DNA of 64,000 bases from Mycolicibacterium agri (GCF_002553505.1 NZ_PDCP01000002.1:124001-188000), one strand, 5' to 3'. Positions 7,630-16,740 are shown, numbered from the stretch's first letter. Numbers and translations: made by a program. Notes: generated by a model not told the origin, from the sequence alone.

Positions 7630-8828
7630 TGCGATCTGTAACCGAACACCAGAAAGTCGTCGCCGATCTGATCGTGCCACGCGCACCGATCGACATGCCG
7701 TTGGCCGATGCGCTCGGGTTGGTGCTGGCCGAGGATGTGGTGGCCCCGCTGTCGCTGCCGGGATTCGACAACTCGGCGATGGACGGCTACGCCGTGATCG
7801 CCGACGACGTCGCCGACGCCGGCCCCGAACACCCGGTGCTGCTGCCGGTGGCCGAGGACATCCCGGCCGGGCGCACCGATGCGCTGACGCTGAAACCCGG
7901 TACGGCACACCGCATCATGACGGGCTCACCGGTGCCGTCCGGCGCCACCGCGATCGTGCCGGTGGAGGCGACCGACGCCGCGACGGACACCGTGGCGATC
8001 CGCGCGTCGGCCAAGCCAGGGCAGCACATCCGCCGCGCCGGCGAGGATGTCACCGCGGGCACGACGGTGCTGCAGGCAGGCCAGGTGGTGACCCCCGCCA
8101 TGCTCGGTCTGGCCGCCGCCCTGGGACTCGGTGGGTTGAAAGTCATTCCGCGACAACGTGTTCTGGTGATGTCGACCGGATCGGAGTTGGTCGCGCCCGG
8201 CCAGCCGCTCAAGCCGGGACAGATCTACGAGTCCAACGCCGCCATGCTGGCCGCGGCGGTCCGTGCCGCCGGCGCCGAAGTGGTCGCATCGCCGATGGTC
8301 GGCGATGACGTCGAACAATTCCGCACCGCACTGGACAACCACGTCGGCGACGCCGACCTCATCATCACCACCGGCGGGGTGAGCGCAGGCGCCTACGAGG
8401 TCGTCAAGGACGCGCTTCTCAAAGAGGTCGAGTTCGTCAAGGTCGCGATGCAGCCGGGCATGCCGCAGGGGTCGGGCACCGCGGCGGGCAGGCCGATCGT
8501 CACGCTGCCCGGCAATCCCGTCAGCGCGCTGGTGTCGTTCGAGGTGTTCATCCGCACCCCCCTGCGCGCCGCCATGGGCCATCCGCGGCCGTCGCGGCCG
8601 ACGCTGACCGCGGAGTTGACGGAGGACCTCACGTCGCCGCGCGGCAAGCGGCAGTTCCGCCGCGGCGTTCTGGACGCCGAAACGAAAACCGTCACCAGCT
8701 ACGGTCCGCCGGCGTCGCACCATCTGCGCTGGCTGGCTTCGGCCAACTGTCTGCTGGAGATCGACGAGGAGGTCACCGAACTGGCGGCGGGCTCGCAGGT
8801 CCACGTATGGGACCTGTCCAGCGGCTAG
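7629..8828 (+). CDS. moeA2: Molybdopterin molybdenumtransferase MoeA
   Basis: The 399-residue protein inserts molybdate into adenylylated molybdopterin to give the active cofactor. Visible MoeA features are PGFDNSAMDGYAV near residues 38-50, MTGSPVPSGA, VLVMSTGSEL, the TTGGVSAGAYE loop, PGMPQGSG and LPGNPVSAL in the third domain, and a short beta-rich fourth domain. The ATG overlaps the SDR stop. The gene order SDR-moeA2-psd-pssA-ATPase matches Rv0439c to Rv0435c, which supports the moeA2 rather than moeA1 assignment. No other molybdopterin gene is in the window. Confidence 0.93.
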   Translation: MRSVTEHQKVVADLIVPRAPIDMPLADALGLVLAEDVVAPLSLPGFDNSAMDGYAVIADDVADAGPEHPVLLPVAEDIPAGRTDALTLKPGTAHRIMTGSPVPSGATAIVPVEATDAATDTVAIRASAKPGQHIRRAGEDVTAGTTVLQAGQVVTPAMLGLAAALGLGGLKVIPRQRVLVMSTGSELVAPGQPLKPGQIYESNAAMLAAAVRAAGAEVVASPMVGDDVEQFRTALDNHVGDADLIITTGGVSAGAYEVVKDALLKEVEFVKVAMQPGMPQGSGTAAGRPIVTLPGNPVSALVSFEVFIRTPLRAAMGHPRPSRPTLTAELTEDLTSPRGKRQFRRGVLDAETKTVTSYGPPASHHLRWLASANCLLEIDEEVTELAAGSQVHVWDLSSG

Positions 8829-8850
8829 CCACCCGTAGAATCGCGACACG

Positions 8851-9552
8851 ATGGCCAGACGCCCCGACCTTCGATCAGGCCCCGCGCGACTGGCGGCCCT
8901 GGCGAAAACCACCATCCCTCCGATGCACCCCGCCGGGCTGCCGTTCGTCGGCGCAAGTCTGGCCGTGGCAGCGGTGGGCCACCGCAACATGTGGCTGCGG
9001 CGCGCCGGCCTGTTGGCCGCCGCCGCGAACGCCGCGTTCTTCCGCCATCCGCCGCGGGTGCCGCCGACCCGGCCGGGTGCGGTCGTCGCCCCCGCCGACG
9101 GGATGATCTGCCTGGTCGAAGAGGCGTTGCCGCCCGCCGAACTCGGCCTTCCGGAGCGTCCGCTGCCGCGCGTCAGCATCTTCCTGTCGATCTTCGACGC
9201 GCACGTCCAGCGCATCCCGATCAGCGGTGAGGTGGCCGCCGTCGTGCATCGGCCTGGGCTGTACTGGTCGGCCGAACTGGCCGCCGCAAGCCAGGACAAC
9301 GAGCGCAACAGCGTGCTGATCCGCACGCCGGAAGGGCACAACGTGGTGGCGGTGCAGATCGCCGGGCTGGTGGCCCGCCGCATCGTCTGCGACATCGCCC
9401 AAGGCGACAAGGTGATGATCGGCGACACCTACGGGCTGATCCGCTACGGGTCGCGGCTGGACACCTACCTGCCTGAGGGCACCGAAGTGCTCGTGCTGCC
9501 GGGCCAGCGCGCCGTCGGCGGCGAGACCATCCTGGCGGAGCTGCCGCGATGA
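8851..9552 (+). CDS. psd: Phosphatidylserine decarboxylase proenzyme
   Basis: The 233-residue enzyme makes phosphatidylethanolamine by decarboxylating phosphatidylserine. It is the short bacterial form lacking a long N-terminal extension. Readable features are [30 protein letters not shown] with the conserved His, and the self-cleavage site Gly200-Ser201 within RYGSRLD. Cleavage there converts the serine to the pyruvoyl group. Two N-terminal hydrophobic stretches (about 30-62) fit membrane association. The stop overlaps the pssA start (ATGA), coupling decarboxylase to synthase. Confidence 0.94.
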   Translation: MARRPDLRSGPARLAALAKTTIPPMHPAGLPFVGASLAVAAVGHRNMWLRRAGLLAAAANAAFFRHPPRVPPTRPGAVVAPADGMICLVEEALPPAELGLPERPLPRVSIFLSIFDAHVQRIPISGEVAAVVHRPGLYWSAELAAASQDNERNSVLIRTPEGHNVVAVQIAGLVARRIVCDIAQGDKVMIGDTYGLIRYGSRLDTYLPEGTEVLVLPGQRAVGGETILAELPR

Positions 9553-10409
9553 AGCCTTTGAAGCCCCGCGTCAAGAGGAGAGTCGTCAGCCTTCGGATAC
9601 TGCCCAGCGCCATGACGGTGGCCGCGATCTGCCTCGGCCTGTCGGCGGTGAAGTTCGCACTCGACAACCGGCCGACCGAAGCGATGGCGTTTCTCGCGGT
9701 GGCCGCGATCCTCGACGCGCTCGACGGCCGCATCGCCCGGCTGCTCAAGGCCACGTCGAAGATGGGCGAGGAGATCGACTCGCTGGCCGACGCCGTGAAT
9801 TTCGGTGTGGCACCGGCTTTGATCGTCTACGGCACGCTGCTGTCGCAGTCGCGGATCGGCTGGATCGTGGTGCTGCTGTACGCGGTCTGTATCGTGTTGC
9901 GGCTCGCGCGATACAACTCGATGCTGACCGAGGAGCAGCCGCCCTACACCAAGGAATACTTCGTCGGAATGCCCGCACCGGCCGGGGCGATCGGCGCGAT
10001 CGGGCCGCTTGCCGCCAAGATGCAGTTCGGCGAGGGCTGGTGGACTTCCGAGCCGGCCGTGGTGATTTGGATGATCGGCGTCTCGCTGCTGGTGGTCAGC
10101 ACCCTCCCGATGCGCAAGATCCACACGTTCGCGATATCGCAGAACATGGTCGTTCCGTTGTTGGCGCTATTGGCGATCGGCGTTGCCGCGGCGATCCTGT
10201 ACGGCTACATCGTGATCATGGCGATCATCGTCGCCTACGTCATCCACATCCCGTTCGCGGTGCGGACCAAGGCGTGGCTGGCCGAGCACCCGGAGGTGTG
10301 GGGCGAGCGGCCCAAGGCGCAACGCCAGGCGCGGCGGGCCATTCGACGCGCGCAGCCGCACCGCCGTTCGATGGCCCGGCTAGGCCTGCGCAGACCCCCG
10401 AAGGCCTGA
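9549..10409 (+). CDS. pssA: CDP-diacylglycerol-serine O-phosphatidyltransferase
   Basis: The 286-residue integral membrane enzyme joins CDP-diacylglycerol and serine to give phosphatidylserine, the substrate of the preceding gene product. The CDP-alcohol phosphotransferase signature is complete: D59-G60-x2-A63-R64-x8-G73-x3-D77-x3-D81. About seven hydrophobic segments follow, and a basic C-terminal tail (about 250-286) is cytosolic. It overlaps psd by four bases and is followed one base later by the ATPase gene, so the lipid pair and the ATPase are probably co-transcribed. Confidence 0.95.
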   Translation: MKPLKPRVKRRVVSLRILPSAMTVAAICLGLSAVKFALDNRPTEAMAFLAVAAILDALDGRIARLLKATSKMGEEIDSLADAVNFGVAPALIVYGTLLSQSRIGWIVVLLYAVCIVLRLARYNSMLTEEQPPYTKEYFVGMPAPAGAIGAIGPLAAKMQFGEGWWTSEPAVVIWMIGVSLLVVSTLPMRKIHTFAISQNMVVPLLALLAIGVAAAILYGYIVIMAIIVAYVIHIPFAVRTKAWLAEHPEVWGERPKAQRQARRAIRRAQPHRRSMARLGLRRPPKA

Positions 10410-10410
10410 C

Positions 10411-12666
10411 ATGACCGACTCCGACGTCGCGGAGCGTCCCTCGCCGCGCAACCATCTCGCGTTGACGGCGCGGCTGAACACCTCTGCGCTGGACTCGCGT
10501 CGCGGTGTGGTCCGGCTGCATCCGGAAGCGATTGCAGCGCTGGGTATTCGGGAATGGGATGCGGTGTCGTTGACCGGTTCGCGGACCACCGCCGCCGTGG
10601 TCGGCGTCGCACCGCCCGGAACGCCGGCGGGCACCGCGCTGATCGACGACGTCACGCTGTCCAACGCGGGCCTGCGGGAGGACACCACGGTGCTCGTCGC
10701 GCCGGTGACGGTGTACGGGGCGAAGTCGGTGACCGTGCGCGGATCCAAACTGGCCACGCAGTCGGTACCGCCTGCGACGCTGCGGCAAGCGCTGCTCGGC
10801 AAGGTGATGACGGTCGGCGACACCGTCTCGCTGTTGCCGCGTGACCTCGGTCCCGACATCCCGTCGACGGAGGCCAGCAAGAAGCTCGCCTCCGCCGTCG
10901 GCATCACGTGGACGTCCGAACTGCTCACGGTGACCAGCGTCGACCCGCCAGGAACCGTTAGCGTGCAACCCAACTCGTCGGTCACCTGGGCGTCTGCCGC
11001 CCCACCGTCATCGCCGCCGTCACCGTTGTCGTCATCGTCGTCATCGTCGTCATCGGAGCAACCCACTACTCCGCCGCAGCAGGCGACATCGGTGGTCAAG
11101 CCACCGTCGGCCCCTTCGGTCAGCTTCGACGACCTCAAGGGCGCACATGCGCAGGCCAGCCGACTCGCCGAGTGGCTCAAGCTTGCGCTCGACGAACCCG
11201 ATCTGCTGAAAAGCCTTGGCGCAACGGCGAATCTCGGCGTACTGGTGTCGGGGCCCGCCGGTGTCGGCAAGGCCACCATGGTGCGCACCGTGTGCGCGGG
11301 CAGGCGCCTCGTCGAACTCGACGGCCCGGAAGTGGGCGCGCTGCGCGCCGAGGACCGCCTGCGCGCTGTCACGTCGGCGGTGTCCGACGTACGCAACGGC
11401 GGTGGGGTGCTGCTGATCACCGATATCGACGCGCTGCTGCCCGCCGCCGCGGAACCGGTGGCGACGCTGATCCTCACCGAACTGCGCAACGCCGTTGCCA
11501 CCGCAGGTGTGGCGTTCGTCGCGACGTCGGCCGTGCCCGAGTCGATCGATGTGCGGTTGCGCGCGCCCGACCTGTGCGACCGCGAGCTGGGCCTGAGCCT
11601 GCCCGACGCCGCGACCCGCAAGCAGCTGCTCGAGGTGCTGCTGCGGGATGTCCCCGCCAAGGACCTGCAACTCGACGAAATCGCCCAGCGCACACCAGGT
11701 TTCGTCGTCGCTGATCTATGCGCCCTGATGCGCGAGGCGGCGCTGCGGGCAGCCGCGCGGGCCAGCGAGGACGACGAACCGCCCATGCTGACCCAGGCCG
11801 ACCTGACAGGGGCGCTCAGCGTCATCCGGCCGCTGTCGCGCTCTGCCACCGAGGAGGTGGCCGTCGGTTCGGTGACGCTCGACGACGTCGGCGACATGGC
11901 CGAAACCAAGCAGGCGCTCACCGAAGCGGTGCTGTGGCCGCTGCAGCATCCCGACACCTTCGAACGGCTGGGCGTCGAGCCGCCGCGCGGCGTGCTGCTG
12001 TACGGGCCGCCCGGCTGCGGGAAGACCTTCGTGGTGCGCGCGCTGGCCAGCTCCGGACGGCTGTCGGTGCACGCCGTCAAGGGCGCCGAGCTGATGGACA
12101 AATGGGTCGGCGCATCGGAGAAGGCCGTGCGCGAATTGTTCCGCCGCGCCCGCGATTCCGCGCCGTCGCTGGTGTTCCTCGACGAGATCGACGCGCTGGC
12201 TCCCCGGCGCGGGCAGAGCTTCGACTCCGGGGTGACCGACCGCGTGGTGGCGTCGCTGCTGACCGAACTGGACGGCATCGAGCCGCTGCGCGACGTCGTC
12301 GTGCTGGGCGCGACCAACCGGCCCGACCTGATCGATCCCGCGCTGCTGCGGCCGGGCCGGTTGGAGAAACTGGTGTTCGTCGAGCCGCCCGACGCCGAGG
12401 CCCGTCGCGAAATCCTGCGCACCGCAGGCAAATCCATACCGCTGGCCGACGACGTCGACCTCGGCGCGCTGGCCGAGGACCTGGACGGCTACAGCGCCGC
12501 CGACTGCGTCGCGCTGCTGCGCGAGGCCGCGCTGACAGCCATGCGGCGCTCGATCGACGCGGCGGACGTGACAGCGGACGACGTGGCCAAGGCCCGCGAG
12601 ACGGTGCGCCCGTCGCTGGACCCGGTGCAGGTGGAGTCCCTGCGGGCGTTCTCCGCCGGTCGCTGA
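10411..12666 (+). CDS. CDC48/p97-like AAA+ ATPase with two AAA modules (Rv0435c-like)
   Basis: The 751-residue protein has an N-terminal double-psi-barrel-like domain (about 1-185), a Ser/Pro-rich linker (about 190-230) with nine consecutive serines encoded by a 9-bp repeat (11029-11055), and two AAA modules. Module 2 is canonical: Walker A GPPGCGKTF, Walker B LVFLDEIDAL, ATNRPDLIDPALLRPGR. Module 1 is degenerate: GPAGVGKATM lacks Ser/Thr directly after the lysine, and its Walker B reads LLITDID. The family unfolds or extracts protein substrates as a hexamer. The substrate here is unknown, and the position after the phospholipid genes gives no clear clue. Confidence 0.9.
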   Translation: MTDSDVAERPSPRNHLALTARLNTSALDSRRGVVRLHPEAIAALGIREWDAVSLTGSRTTAAVVGVAPPGTPAGTALIDDVTLSNAGLREDTTVLVAPVTVYGAKSVTVRGSKLATQSVPPATLRQALLGKVMTVGDTVSLLPRDLGPDIPSTEASKKLASAVGITWTSELLTVTSVDPPGTVSVQPNSSVTWASAAPPSSPPSPLSSSSSSSSSEQPTTPPQQATSVVKPPSAPSVSFDDLKGAHAQASRLAEWLKLALDEPDLLKSLGATANLGVLVSGPAGVGKATMVRTVCAGRRLVELDGPEVGALRAEDRLRAVTSAVSDVRNGGGVLLITDIDALLPAAAEPVATLILTELRNAVATAGVAFVATSAVPESIDVRLRAPDLCDRELGLSLPDAATRKQLLEVLLRDVPAKDLQLDEIAQRTPGFVVADLCALMREAALRAAARASEDDEPPMLTQADLTGALSVIRPLSRSATEEVAVGSVTLDDVGDMAETKQALTEAVLWPLQHPDTFERLGVEPPRGVLLYGPPGCGKTFVVRALASSGRLSVHAVKGAELMDKWVGASEKAVRELFRRARDSAPSLVFLDEIDALAPRRGQSFDSGVTDRVVASLLTELDGIEPLRDVVVLGATNRPDLIDPALLRPGRLEKLVFVEPPDAEARREILRTAGKSIPLADDVDLGALAEDLDGYSAADCVALLREAALTAMRRSIDAADVTADDVAKARETVRPSLDPVQVESLRAFSAGR

Positions 12667-12682
12667 CCCCCTCTTTTCCCCT

Positions 12683-12744
12683 CGCGAGCAGACGCTAAGG
12701 TCCGCTGCTTCCTGGGGTTTTGCGGGCACAAGTGTCTGCTCGCG
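12683..12744. repeat. Long intergenic inverted repeat, possible terminator
   Basis: CGCGAGCAGAC (12683-12693) and GTCTGCTCGCG (12734-12744) are perfect 11-base arms around a 40-base loop. The repeat lies 17 bases after the ATPase stop. It could end transcription of the phospholipid-ATPase unit, though it lacks a T-tract. From memory, similar GAGCAGAC palindromes recur in mycobacterial intergenic DNA. Confidence 0.55.
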
Positions 12745-12752
12745 GGGTAACG

Positions 12753-12811
12753 GATCTTGACAGTGACAAGTCGGGACGGCATAGTGTGCGTATCTAGACA
12801 TTGTCAAGATC
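12753..12811 (+). promoter_or_regulatory. Candidate promoter bracketed by an inverted repeat
   Basis: TTGACA (12757-12762) followed after 18 bases by ATAGTG (12781-12786) makes a plausible promoter for the DUF1707 gene at 12825. GATCTTGACA (12753-12762) and TGTCAAGATC (12802-12811) are perfect 10-base inverted arms, one over the -35 and one just before the ribosome-binding site. The second arm also overlaps the palindrome CAAGATCTTG (12805-12814). This looks like a paired operator or an mRNA stem; the regulator is unknown. Confidence 0.45.
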
Positions 12812-12824
12812 TTGGGGAGGCGCC

Positions 12825-13364
12825 ATGACAACCGCGGCCGCACAGCCGATCCGCGCGGGCGACCGCGACCGGGAGACCACCGCATACGAGCTCGGCTTGG
12901 CGCTCGCGCAGGGCTATCTGGCGATGGACGAATACGAGAAGCGGCTGCAGGCCGCATTCGTCGCCAACACCACCGCTGAGCTGCGACAACTCGTCGCCGA
13001 CCTGCCGGTGGCGGAGTTGCGGCGCAACGACCCGCAACGCCGGGCAGCGCGTCGCGCCGCGGCCCGCCGCAGTGTGCAGATCCACCTCGCCGGCTACCTG
13101 GCGATGGTCGCGATCGTGCTGACGGTGTGGCTGGCCGTCGGTCTGACGGCGGGCTCGTGGTACTTCTGGCCGATCTGGCCGATACTCGGCGCGGGCATCG
13201 GGCTGGTCGCCCACGCGCTGCCGATCCGCTACGGCGCCGGATGCGCGCCGGTCAAGGCTCGATCAGCCCTGCCCGGATCGCGTAGCGCGTCAACGCCAGC
13301 CGGTCCCGCAGGCCCAGCTTGGCCAGCGTATTCGTGCGGTGGCGATCGACGGTCTTGGCGCTGA
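12825..13364 (+). CDS. DUF1707 and 2TM domain membrane protein
   Basis: The 179-residue protein begins with a DUF1707 domain (residues about 7-60: IRAGDRDRE, LALAQGYLAMDEYEKRL, TTAELRQLVADLP). A basic stretch and two transmembrane segments follow (about 88-110 and 115-135). DUF1707 proteins are common in actinobacteria and poorly characterised. The ATG at 12825 follows GGGGAGG. The last roughly 40 residues run 113 bases into the oppositely transcribed response-regulator gene and look unlike a domain; homologues usually end near the second membrane segment, so an ancestral stop may have been lost. Confidence 0.8.
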   Translation: MTTAAAQPIRAGDRDRETTAYELGLALAQGYLAMDEYEKRLQAAFVANTTAELRQLVADLPVAELRRNDPQRRAARRAAARRSVQIHLAGYLAMVAIVLTVWLAVGLTAGSWYFWPIWPILGAGIGLVAHALPIRYGAGCAPVKARSALPGSRSASTPAGPAGPAWPAYSCGGDRRSWR

Positions 13365-13911
13365 TGCCAAGCGTGTTGGCGATCTCGCGCGACGAGTAGC
13401 CCTCCGCCACGAGCTTGAGCACCTCCTCCTCCCGTGGCGTGAGGATGTTGTCGGGGAGGTCGTCGCCCTGACGCGCCCGGTTCAGATAGTCGCGGATCAG
13501 CGCCGTCACCGCGCCCGCGTAGAGGAACGGCTCGCCGCGCAGCGTGGCCCGGCACGCCTCGAGCAGGTCGCGGTCGGCCACCGACTTCAGCACGTATCCC
13601 GACGCGCCCGCCTTGAGCGACTCGAAGAAGTACTGCTCGTTGTCGTACATCGACAGGATCAGGATGCGCACGGTCGGGTGGGTGCGGTTGATCTCGCGCG
13701 CGGCCTGCAGACCGGTCATCCGCGGCATCGCGATGTCGAGAATGGCCAGGTCGACGGGGGTACCGTCGAGCGCCTTGATCGCCTCGTGCCCGTCGGCGGC
13801 CTCGGCGACCACCTGCAGATCGGGTTCGGCGTCCAGAATCATGCGCAACCCGCTGCGCACCAGCGCATGGTCATCGGCGAGCAGTATTCGAGCGGCCTGA
13901 GCGAGCATCAA
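13252..13911 (-). CDS. NarL/LuxR-family response regulator
   Basis: The 219-residue protein has a receiver domain (about 8-125) with acidic pocket ADDH (12-15), phospho-acceptor Asp59 in LAILDIAMPR, and the conserved lysine in YVLKSV. A LuxR-type helix-turn-helix follows (about 150-212) with LTPREEEVLKLVAEGYSSREIA and the recognition helix near KTVDRHR. It is the output partner of the histidine kinase encoded immediately upstream; the two overlap by four bases. Targets are unknown; the divergent CBS-permease genes are reasonable candidates by position. Confidence 0.92.
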   Translation of the reverse strand: MMLAQAARILLADDHALVRSGLRMILDAEPDLQVVAEAADGHEAIKALDGTPVDLAILDIAMPRMTGLQAAREINRTHPTVRILILSMYDNEQYFFESLKAGASGYVLKSVADRDLLEACRATLRGEPFLYAGAVTALIRDYLNRARQGDDLPDNILTPREEEVLKLVAEGYSSREIANTLGISAKTVDRHRTNTLAKLGLRDRLALTRYAIRAGLIEP

Positions 13912-14768
13912 TCCACCTGTCCACTGAGCGGAATGTAGAGCCGCACCTCGGTGCCCTCGCCTCTCGGCGACGTGATCGTGAGGTCGGCATTGACCAGCAA
14001 CGCGCGTTCACGCATCCCGTTGATCCCGGCCCCCTCACGCGTAACACCGCCCTTGCCGTCGTCGGCGATGCGCAGCGTCAGCCGGTGGGGGGTGGTGTGC
14101 AGGTCCAGCCAGACCTTGTCGGCGTCGGCATGCCGCGCGACGTTGGTCAAGCTTTCCTGCGCCACCCGGTAACACACCAGCTCGATGTCGGGGGGCAGCC
14201 GATCCACTTGCGAGGCAATGTGTTTGACGACGGTGATGCCCGCGGCCTGAGTGAACTCGCTGCACAATGCGGCCAGGGCGCTGTTCAGCCCGAGGTCCTC
14301 GAGCGCGTCGGGGCGCAGACGACGCGCGATGCTGCGCACCTCGTCGAGGCCCGAGCGCACGGCTTCCTGCGTCTCGGCCAGCTCGTTGCGGATCTCCACG
14401 GGCGCCCGGTCCACCGCGCGTTTGAGCACCAGCAACGCCACCGTCAGCGTCTGGCCGATCTCGTCGTGCAACTCCCTGGCGATACGCTGACGCTCGTTCT
14501 CCTGGGCCGCCAACGCCGTCGCGCTGGCCGTCGAACGTTCCGACTTGAGCATCGGCGCCAGGCTGCGCCGCAGCAGCAGCGCATTGGCGGTCAACATCAC
14601 GGCCAGGCCGACGATGAGCACCGGGATCTCGGTGAGCTTGACCCGCGCAGACACCGTCGCAGGCGACAGCGCCAGGATCAGCGTGCCGAGCGTGAAGATC
14701 AGGCCGTTGATCATCACGACGCGCCGGAACAGGGCGGTCGCGCGGCTTCGCGCCCGATTCATACCCAT
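13908..14768 (-). CDS. NarX-type sensor histidine kinase
   Basis: The 286-residue kinase has two transmembrane helices near the N-terminus (about 16-36 and 44-66) with almost no extracytoplasmic loop. A HisKA_3 dimerisation domain has the phospho-acceptor His in RELHDEIGQT (about residue 98), and an HATPase domain has ADDGKGG. With so little outside the membrane it may sense through the membrane segments or a partner. It is first gene of the pair with the NarL-type regulator and is divergent from the CBS protein gene, sharing a 179-base promoter region. Confidence 0.9.
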   Translation of the reverse strand: MGMNRARSRATALFRRVVMINGLIFTLGTLILALSPATVSARVKLTEIPVLIVGLAVMLTANALLLRRSLAPMLKSERSTASATALAAQENERQRIARELHDEIGQTLTVALLVLKRAVDRAPVEIRNELAETQEAVRSGLDEVRSIARRLRPDALEDLGLNSALAALCSEFTQAAGITVVKHIASQVDRLPPDIELVCYRVAQESLTNVARHADADKVWLDLHTTPHRLTLRIADDGKGGVTREGAGINGMRERALLVNADLTITSPRGEGTEVRLYIPLSGQVD

Positions 14769-14947
14769 CAGCGTGATTGCCTGACATCTATTTGTCCATA
14801 CGGCCTGTTCCCCACCCGATATGGGGGTCAGCCCCGATGGTCAACGACGCCCGACCTGCACAAACTGGAACCCACCCGCTGATCGGCCCGCTGATCGCCC
14901 GCTGTTGCTGGAGCGCCGGGTCGACGACCTGATCGGAGACGAGGACC
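14769..14947. promoter_or_regulatory. Divergent promoter region, two-component system / CBS-permease
   Basis: This 179-base gap separates divergent operons. It contains CCCCA-N7-TGGGG (14810-14826) followed closely by GGGGTCAGCCCC (14824-14835), overlapping G/C dyads that could bind the NarL-type regulator. No clear -10/-35 pair was picked out. The CBS gene has a GAGGA ribosome-binding sequence just before its ATG. Confidence 0.3.
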
Positions 14948-15442
14948 ATGTCAATCACCGCAGACACCGCCGGGAACGAAATCATGCAAGCTCACGAGAT
15001 TGCCGTCACGCCGCCGACGGTCCGGATGGACGATCCGGTCTCCAAGGCCGTGCAGCTGATGGTCGTCAACCGCCTGCCGGGGCTGGTGGTCGTCGACGAC
15101 GACGACCGGCCGATCGCGGTACTGCCCGGTACTCAAGTGCTCCGCCTGACCATTCCGGAGTCGTACCGCGACGACCCGGCCCTCGTGCGCACGGTCGACG
15201 AGATACACGCCGACCTGTTCTGGCACGGCCCCGGCAAGCTGACCGTCGGTGATTGCCTGCCCACGCCCGTGGCCAAGCCGACGACTGTCGCGCCTGACGC
15301 CACCCTGCTCGAGGTCGCCACCGTGATGGCGAACAAGCGCAGCCCGCTGATCGCGGTCGTCGACCGCGACGGGCGACTCATCGGCGCGGTCACGCTCGAG
15401 CGATTGCTGACGAGCCTGGCGGTCGCCGGCCCCAACGACTGA
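14948..15442 (+). CDS. Two-CBS-domain protein
   Basis: The 164-residue protein consists of two CBS modules: residues about 14-75 ([37 protein letters not shown]) and about 105-160 ([38 protein letters not shown]). CBS pairs bind adenine nucleotides and usually gate a partner. The permease gene starts 12 bases downstream, so this is probably a cytosolic sensor for that transporter. It is divergent from the two-component system. Confidence 0.88.
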   Translation: MSITADTAGNEIMQAHEIAVTPPTVRMDDPVSKAVQLMVVNRLPGLVVVDDDDRPIAVLPGTQVLRLTIPESYRDDPALVRTVDEIHADLFWHGPGKLTVGDCLPTPVAKPTTVAPDATLLEVATVMANKRSPLIAVVDRDGRLIGAVTLERLLTSLAVAGPND

Positions 15443-15453
15443 TCCTCGGTCCC

Positions 15454-16740
15454 GTGCTGGCCCCCCTGCTCGCACTGGGGATCTTCGTCGGAGCCTTCTG
15501 GTTCATCGCGACTGAGCGGGCCGACAAGGTCAAAACCGTTCTCCTCGCCGCCGGCCTGATGACGCTGCTCGGGCTGACCCCCGGCGTCAACGTCTTCTAC
15601 TCCGAACACGAAGGCATCGACTGGAACGTCATCTTCCTGCTGCTCGGGATGATGGTGATCGTCGGCATCATCAGGCAGACCGGCCTGTTCGACTACCTGG
15701 CCATCTGGGCGGCCAAGCGATCACGCGGAAAACCGTTCCGGCTCATGGTGATGCTGATGCTGATCACGGCGATCGCCTCGCCGGTGCTCGACAACGTCAC
15801 CATCATCCTGCTGATCGCCCCCGTGACGCTGGTGATCTGCGACCGGTTACGAATTCCCCCGCAGCCCTACCTGATCGCCGAGGTGCTGGCATCCAACATC
15901 GGCGGCGCGGCCACGCTGATCGGCGATCCCCCGAACATCATCATCGGCAGCCGAGCGGGCTTGACGTTCAACGACTTCCTCATCCACATGGCGCCGATCG
16001 TCGCCGTCATCTTCGCGTTGTTCGTCGTGCTGACCCGTTTTCTGTTCCGCCACGACCTGCGCGACAACGGAGTACACGCCGACGAGGTGATGGCGCTGCA
16101 AGAGAAGCGGGCCATCAGAGACAGCCGGCTGCTCGTGCGCTGCCTCGCGGTGCTGGCCGTCGTCATCGCCGGGTTCGCGTTGCACTCCGTGCTGCACGTC
16201 GCCCCGTCGATCGTCGCGCTGCTCGGGGCCGGCGCCATGGTGTTGGTCACCGACGTCGACATCAACGAAATCATCCCGGAAGTGGAGTGGCCGACGCTGG
16301 TGTTCTTCATGGGCCTGTTCGTGATGGTCGCCGGACTGGTGCACACCGGGGTCATCGGCGCGCTCGGCGACGTCGCCGAGTCGGCGTTCGGCGACAACTT
16401 CCTGGGCGCGGCCACGGCGCTGCTGTTCGGCTCGGCGGTCGTCGGCGCCTTCGTCGACAACATCCCCTACACCGCGACGATGACGCCCGTGGTGGAAGGC
16501 ATGGTGGCGAATGCTCCCGACGTCGAGACCGGCCGGGCCCTGTGGTGGGCCTTCGCGCTCGGCGCCTGCTTCAGCGGCAACGGCACGGCCATTGCGGCCA
16601 GCGCAAACGTCGTCGCGATCGGCATCGCCGCCCGCGCGGGGCATGCGATCAGCTTCTGGCGGTTCACCCGGTACGGGATTGTGGTGACGCTGCTAACAAC
16701 CGCGCTCGCGTGGGTATACGTCTGGCTGCGCTACTTCTGA
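15454..16740 (+). CDS. ArsB/NhaD-like ion permease (IT superfamily)
   Basis: The 428-residue integral membrane protein has about 11 hydrophobic segments. Family-typical motifs include SPVLDNVTIILL, SNIGGAATLIGDPPNIIIGS and, in the second half, VDNIPYTATMTPV. These match the ArsB/NhaD/SLC13-like group, which moves arsenite, dicarboxylates or exchanges Na+/H+. The substrate cannot be assigned. The GTG start lies 12 bases after the CBS gene, suggesting joint expression and nucleotide-dependent regulation. A second Na+/H+ system (Mrp) is encoded 3.6 kb further on. Confidence 0.87.
   Translation: MLAPLLALGIFVGAFWFIATERADKVKTVLLAAGLMTLLGLTPGVNVFYSEHEGIDWNVIFLLLGMMVIVGIIRQTGLFDYLAIWAAKRSRGKPFRLMVMLMLITAIASPVLDNVTIILLIAPVTLVICDRLRIPPQPYLIAEVLASNIGGAATLIGDPPNIIIGSRAGLTFNDFLIHMAPIVAVIFALFVVLTRFLFRHDLRDNGVHADEVMALQEKRAIRDSRLLVRCLAVLAVVIAGFALHSVLHVAPSIVALLGAGAMVLVTDVDINEIIPEVEWPTLVFFMGLFVMVAGLVHTGVIGALGDVAESAFGDNFLGAATALLFGSAVVGAFVDNIPYTATMTPVVEGMVANAPDVETGRALWWAFALGACFSGNGTAIAASANVVAIGIAARAGHAISFWRFTRYGIVVTLLTTALAWVYVWLRYF

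Noticed and set aside
14810..14835. DosR-type dormancy box upstream of the CBS gene
   Set aside because: The GGGG/CCCC dyads do not fit the full DosR consensus, and the regulator encoded here is a different NarL-type protein.
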